The translations under genes and the position numbers were made by a program. A stretch of DNA of 64,000 nt from Deltaproteobacteria bacterium UBA6106 (GTDB lineage: Bacteria > Desulfobacterota > Syntrophorhabdia > Syntrophorhabdales > Syntrophorhabdaceae), in assembly GCA_002428485.1 (NCBI GenBank), contig DIWM01000050.1:21705-85704 (forward strand), written 5' to 3'. The notes beneath the pieces are model-generated. The model had not been told where the DNA came from, did not search any database, and saw only the letters and a list, made by a program, of their open reading frames with translations. The number at the start of each line of letters is the position of its first letter. The first letter of the stretch is position 1. Below, in pieces: positions 60,848 to 64,000 of the stretch.

Positions 60848-61675
60848 ATGAACAAAGCCTTATTAGTAGGAATTAACAGGTACAAATTACCGGGCAGCGA
60901 TCTTCAGGGCTGCGTCAATGACGTCACGAACATCCGCCACAGCCTGCTCACCTACTTCGGCTTCACCGTCAAGCAGATCCGCGTCGTCACGGACGAGCGC
61001 GCCACAAAGAAGAACATCATGACGAGGCTTGAATGGCTCGTAAAAGGCGCGAAGCCCGGAGACCGACTCGTCTTCCACTACTCCGGCCACGGCTCGCAGA
61101 TCAGGGACCGCGACGGCGATGAGCTGAAAGACCGCCTCGACGAGATACTCTGCCCCCACGACATGGACTGGGACGGCACGTACATCGTCGATGACGAGAT
61201 CGCCAGGATCTTCAAGAAGATCCCCAAAGGCGCCCACCTCGAGGTCTTCCTCGATAGCTGCCACTCCGGCACCGCCACGAGGGAGATGCGCATGCCCGAA
61301 CGCCTCCCCGGGGAAGACGTCCCTGGCGGGGTCACCGTAAAGCAGCGGTACCTTCCGCCTCCCGTCGACATCCAGTGCCGCGAGGAAGAAGGCCTGCCGG
61401 TCCACAGGCTGCTGAAAGGGGTGGCGAACCCGCTCTCCCACGTCCTCTTTGCCGGCTGCCGCGAGAACCAGACGTCCGCCGACGCCTATATCAGCAAGGC
61501 ATACAACGGCGCCTTCACGTACTACCTCTGCAAACACCTGCGGGACACCTCCGCCGCCATCACCCGCGCCGACCTCCTGAAACGCACCCGCGCCTCATTG
61601 AAATTCAACGACTACGACCAGGTGCCCCAGCTCGAAGCCCCGACAGAGGCGAAGAAGAAGAGGGTGCTGGAATGA
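60848..61675 (+). CDS. Caspase-like (metacaspase, peptidase C14) protein
   Basis: The 275-residue protein has the catalytic dyad of C14 peptidases: His in LVFHYSGHGSQIRDRDGDE near residue 80 and Cys in EVFLDSCHSGTA near 138. The N-terminus KALLVGINRYKLPGSDLQGC is typical of type I metacaspase p20 domains. No signal peptide or membrane segment is present. The gene is visibly richer in G and C than its neighbours, which hints at transfer. It stands alone among repeats and small toxin-antitoxin genes; a regulated protease in stress or defence is possible but unproven. Confidence 0.88.
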   Translation: MNKALLVGINRYKLPGSDLQGCVNDVTNIRHSLLTYFGFTVKQIRVVTDERATKKNIMTRLEWLVKGAKPGDRLVFHYSGHGSQIRDRDGDELKDRLDEILCPHDMDWDGTYIVDDEIARIFKKIPKGAHLEVFLDSCHSGTATREMRMPERLPGEDVPGGVTVKQRYLPPPVDIQCREEEGLPVHRLLKGVANPLSHVLFAGCRENQTSADAYISKAYNGAFTYYLCKHLRDTSAAITRADLLKRTRASLKFNDYDQVPQLEAPTEAKKKRVLE

Positions 61676-61739
61676 ATCAGATAAAGGCCGTAATTCGTGA
61701 TTCGTAATTCGTGATTAGAAAAATAAATAACCATAAGTT
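61676..61739. repeat. GTAATTC/GTGATTC heptamers at the truncation point of the next pseudogene
   Basis: About four tandem CGTAATT/CGTGATT units at 61688-61719 lie just before the remaining half of a four-helix-bundle gene. The same family closes it at 61976-61999. Confidence 0.8.
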
Positions 61740-61970
61740 TCTATCCCATCGAATATAGCTGAAGGAGCAAGCAGGAATTCAGACAAGGAATTTATCCAGT
61801 TTCTTTATGTAGCTTTAGGATCGGCATCAGAACTGGAAACACAAGTTATTATTTCCAGAAATTTATCTTATATCGAGGATGTTGAATCGGAAACTCATTT
61901 AAAAAATATTGAATCTCTGAAAAAAATGCTAAATGGCCTAATAACCCATCTCAAAAGAAAGATTTCATGA
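61740..61970 (+). pseudogene. Four-helix-bundle (S23 type) gene, copy 4, lacking its 5-prime half
   Basis: The frame from 61740 reads SIPSNIAEGASRNSDKEFIQ and continues to ITHLKRKIS and a TGA at 61968-61970, matching the second half of the family. An in-frame TAA two codons earlier and the absence of a start show that the N-terminal half (DVWK region) is gone. GTAATTC-type heptamers occupy the place where it should be. Confidence 0.82.
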
Positions 61971-62036
61971 TCTTCCAATTACGAATTACGAATTACGAAA
62001 TGAACATCGATCATCTTTTAAGATTGGCAGATTAGC

Positions 62037-62378
62037 ATGAATAAGGTAAAATGTATGACTCAGTCTCCTATTAAGATGGAAAAATTATCTCTAAAGGCCA
62101 TAATAAATCATTTACAGAAGAACAAGAAATTCTTATATGAAAAATTTGGGGTAACCCGCATAGGAATCTTCGGAAGTTTTGTTCGAGGAGTACATACGGC
62201 TTCAAGCGATATTGACATAGTGGTGGAGATGGAAGGAAGCAGGAAAAATCTCCATACGTTCTTGGAACTTAAAAGATATTTAGAAAAAGAGACAGAAAGA
62301 AAAATAGACCTGGGGTTTGAGCATTCTCTTAAGCCAGTAGTACAAGAAAGCATAAAAGAACAAATAATCTATGTTTGA
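62037..62378 (+). CDS. MNT-type nucleotidyltransferase (second MNT/HEPN pair)
   Basis: The 113-residue protein has the motif IGIFGSFVRGVHTASSDIDI with GSxxR and the DxD pair. It begins at the ATG at 62037, though ATGs at 62055 and 62076 are also possible. By analogy with MntA it would AMPylate the HEPN partner encoded next, with which it overlaps by 8 bp. Confidence 0.85.
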   Translation: MNKVKCMTQSPIKMEKLSLKAIINHLQKNKKFLYEKFGVTRIGIFGSFVRGVHTASSDIDIVVEMEGSRKNLHTFLELKRYLEKETERKIDLGFEHSLKPVVQESIKEQIIYV

Positions 62379-62715
62379 AAGAAGCTATCACCTGTATCTT
62401 ATAGATATTCTGGAATCAGGCAATGCGATACTCGAGTATACCAAAGACATGTCTTTTGAAACATTTCGAAATGACAGGAAGACATACTCGGCAGTCATCA
62501 GAGAGTTCGAGATCATTGGAGAAGCAGTAGACAAGCTGCCCGATGATGTGAAACAAAAATATCGCGATGTTGAATGGCAGGATATAAAAGATTTTAGAAA
62601 TCTTCTAACGCATGAATACTTCGGAGTTGATCTGGAAATCCTGTGGAAAGTTATCCAGGATGATCTTCCCGGGTTGATGAAAATCGTAAATGAAATTATG
62701 CAAGAAGCTACGTAG
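62371..62715 (+). CDS. HEPN-domain toxin (HepT/DUF86), second pair
   Basis: The 114-residue helical protein carries the HEPN motif RNLLTHEYFGVD near residue 75 and the DUF86 hallmark REFEIIGEAVDKLPDD. It starts inside the MNT gene. Its sequence is more typical of the DUF86 group than the pair at 59398-60217, so the two pairs are not recent duplicates. Confidence 0.87.
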   Translation: MFERSYHLYLIDILESGNAILEYTKDMSFETFRNDRKTYSAVIREFEIIGEAVDKLPDDVKQKYRDVEWQDIKDFRNLLTHEYFGVDLEILWKVIQDDLPGLMKIVNEIMQEAT

Positions 62716-62744
62716 ACTGACAGAAATGATATAAAATGTCTTTT

Positions 62745-63450
62745 TTGAGATCTCTGCGATCTCGAACGACCGCAGGGAGTGGGCGTGAGAAAAAAGCCTT
62801 CAAAGCCTTAAAATCTTTGCATCTCACAGAGCCCGCAGAGTACGCAGAGAAAGACGAGATATATTGTCGGCAGAAATAAGAGAGACCACCATTCTGCCGA
62901 CACTCTCAGCACCTGATGGTGCGAGAGCGAATTCTACCCGCAAGGGTATGCGGGTTTGCCGGGATGAATCCTTCTCCCATACCGGCAAAAGAAAGCTCTC
63001 CTCTGCGCCCTCTGCGTCTCGAACGAACGAAGAGAGTGGGCGTGAGGATAAAAAAGCCTTAAATGCCTTGTCTCTCGCAGAGCCGCAGAGTACGCAGAGA
63101 AAGACAACAATATGCCTGTGTCCAAAATTATGAGAAAGCTCAATTTTGTCCACACTTCATGCCCTTGTCAGGGCAGAAGTAAATTACATTCTCCACCGCA
63201 AGGTGCTGAAAGTTTGCCATGATAAATCTTTCTCTCAATCATGGCAAAAGGTATAAGCTCTCCTCTGCGCCCTCTGCGTCTCGAACGACCGCAGGGAGTG
63301 GGCGTGAGAATGAAAAAAGCCTTAAATGCCTTGTCTCTCGCAGAGCCGCAGAGTACGCAGAGAAAGACGAGATATATTGTCGGCAGAAATAAGAGAGACC
63401 ACCATTCTGCCGACACTCTCAGCACCTGATGGTGCAAGAGTAACATAAAG
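62745..63450. repeat. Three consecutive copies of the modular CTCTGCG-type repeat
   Basis: Modules recur in the same order: CTCGAACGACCGCAGGGAGT, GGGCGTGAGAAAAAAGCCTT, TCTCGCAGAGCCGCAGAGTA, CGCAGAGAAAGAC, then one of two stem cassettes. One cassette has GTCGGCAGAA/TTCTGCCGAC with CTCAGCACCTGATGGTGCGA; the other has TGTCCAAAATT...AATTTTGTCCACAC with TCATGCCCTTGTCAGGGCAG. Copies begin near 62745, 62995 and 63255. No gene is present. Confidence 0.85.
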
Positions 63451-63867
63451 ATGGACATCAATGAGATTACATCAAAGATTATTAAAGCTGCCATGACGGT
63501 GCATAATCAACTGGGGCCGGGTCTCTTGGAATCCGTATATAAGGAATGCCTGCGCATAGAACTTGAAGAAATTGGCTTGCATGTTCAAAGAGAAGTATCG
63601 TTACCAGTCACGTATAAAGGAAAAGAGGTCATTCAGGACGGTTTTCGTATCGATCTCATTGTTAACGATGCGGTCATCGTTGAACTTAAATCGGTAGAAG
63701 AGGTAAAACCTGTTCACAAAAAACAGCTTCTCACCTATCTTCGGTTAACGGGGAAAACAGTTGGTCTGCTGATAAATTTCAATGAAAGCTTACTCAAAGA
63801 AGGAATTGTCAGAATTGTTAATAAATTTACTCTCGCCTCGCAAGAGGCTGGAGTGTCATCAGAATGA
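63451..63867 (+). CDS. GxxExxY-family protein
   Basis: The 138-residue protein has the naming motif GPGLLESVYKECL near residue 25 and a nuclease-like QDGFRIDLIVNDAVIVELKS (D...ExK) near 75, followed by KKQLLTYLRLTGKTVGLLIN. Family members are small proteins related to PD-(D/E)XK folds with unknown role, commonly found near repeats. The last dozen residues come from flanking repeat-like sequence. It is enclosed by copies of the CTCTGCG-type repeat. Confidence 0.85.
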   Translation: MDINEITSKIIKAAMTVHNQLGPGLLESVYKECLRIELEEIGLHVQREVSLPVTYKGKEVIQDGFRIDLIVNDAVIVELKSVEEVKPVHKKQLLTYLRLTGKTVGLLINFNESLLKEGIVRIVNKFTLASQEAGVSSE

Positions 63868-64000
63868 TGCTCTCTCCCATTCTGATGACTAATAACCCCT
63901 CTGCGCCCTCTGCGTCTCGAACGACCGCAGGGAGTGGGCGTGAGAAAAAAGCCTTAAATGCCTTGTCTCTCGCAGAGCCGCAGAGCACGCAGAGAAAGAC
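63868..64000. repeat. Modular CTCTGCG-type repeat, cut by the window edge
   Basis: CTCTGCGCCCTCTGCGTCTC, GAACGACCGCAGGGAGTGGG, AAAAAAGCCTTAAATGCC and GCAGAGCCGCAGAGCACGCA reproduce the unit at 63255-63365 with only a few differences. The continuation lies outside the window. Confidence 0.85.

Noticed and set aside
62824..63494. Minus-strand open frames with the recurring string FLCVLCGSARDKAFKAF.
   Set aside because: They are translations of the CTCTGCG-type repeat, without ribosome sites or domain motifs.

Overview
The window reads as a chromosome segment of a Gram-negative, probably anaerobic bacterium. The Gram-negative evidence is a TonB-dependent receptor, an outer-membrane barrel and MotAB with an OmpA-like domain. 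The anaerobic evidence is a selenocysteine formate dehydrogenase, indolepyruvate:ferredoxin oxidoreductase and a ferredoxin. A Desulfobacterota or Syntrophorhabdus-like lineage is my best guess, made from gene content only. Coding density is moderate, because many gaps are filled with degenerate tandem repeats whose period is almost always 7 bp.

Layout. 1-5.7 kb (minus strand): a response regulator cut by the window edge, motB, motA, then a pyrimidine operon (ferredoxin, pyrR, pyrB, pyrC). 5.9-10.9 kb: TonB receptor, YfiR-like protein and hybrid histidine kinase in one overlapping operon. 11.5-20.1 kb: four envelope genes of unknown function, three of which share a similar C-terminal domain. 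20.2-25.2 kb: secD, secF and an HD/P-loop/HEAT-like protein. 25.2-35.8 kb (minus strand): serS, a GerMN protein, an isochorismatase-like hydrolase, tatD and an AddB/AddA-like helicase-nuclease pair. 36.15 kb: tRNA-Leu(UAA). 36.6-41.7 kb: three-gene formate dehydrogenase with an in-frame UGA and a SECIS-like hairpin. 41.7-45.7 kb: YgjP-like metallopeptidase, beta-CASP ribonuclease and Tim44-like protein.

45.9-53.6 kb is the most informative part. A 16-residue leader peptide with four Trp codons and an attenuator precedes trpB2, a small unknown gene, an aminotransferase, a degenerate IorA paralogue, iorB and iorA. Together these look like a tryptophan/aromatic amino-acid module under transcription attenuation, with a possible second terminator coupled to the first. 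54-64 kb is accessory: DUF559 protein, a 48-bp tandem repeat, glycosyltransferase, four S23-type four-helix-bundle genes (two of them broken), dodecin, an EPS-type MarR regulator, a PIN toxin-antitoxin pair, two MNT/HEPN pairs, a caspase-like protease and a GxxExxY protein. Several of these are separated by a shared modular repeat.

The main unusual signal is the heptamer repeat population. At least ten heptamer families fill intergenic gaps. The same composite blocks also sit in frame inside five unrelated proteins (AddA, AddB, the IorA paralogue, IorA and the glycosyltransferase), where they encode recurring peptides such as IIDNRSSIID. Two MITE-like elements with terminal inverted repeats are also present.
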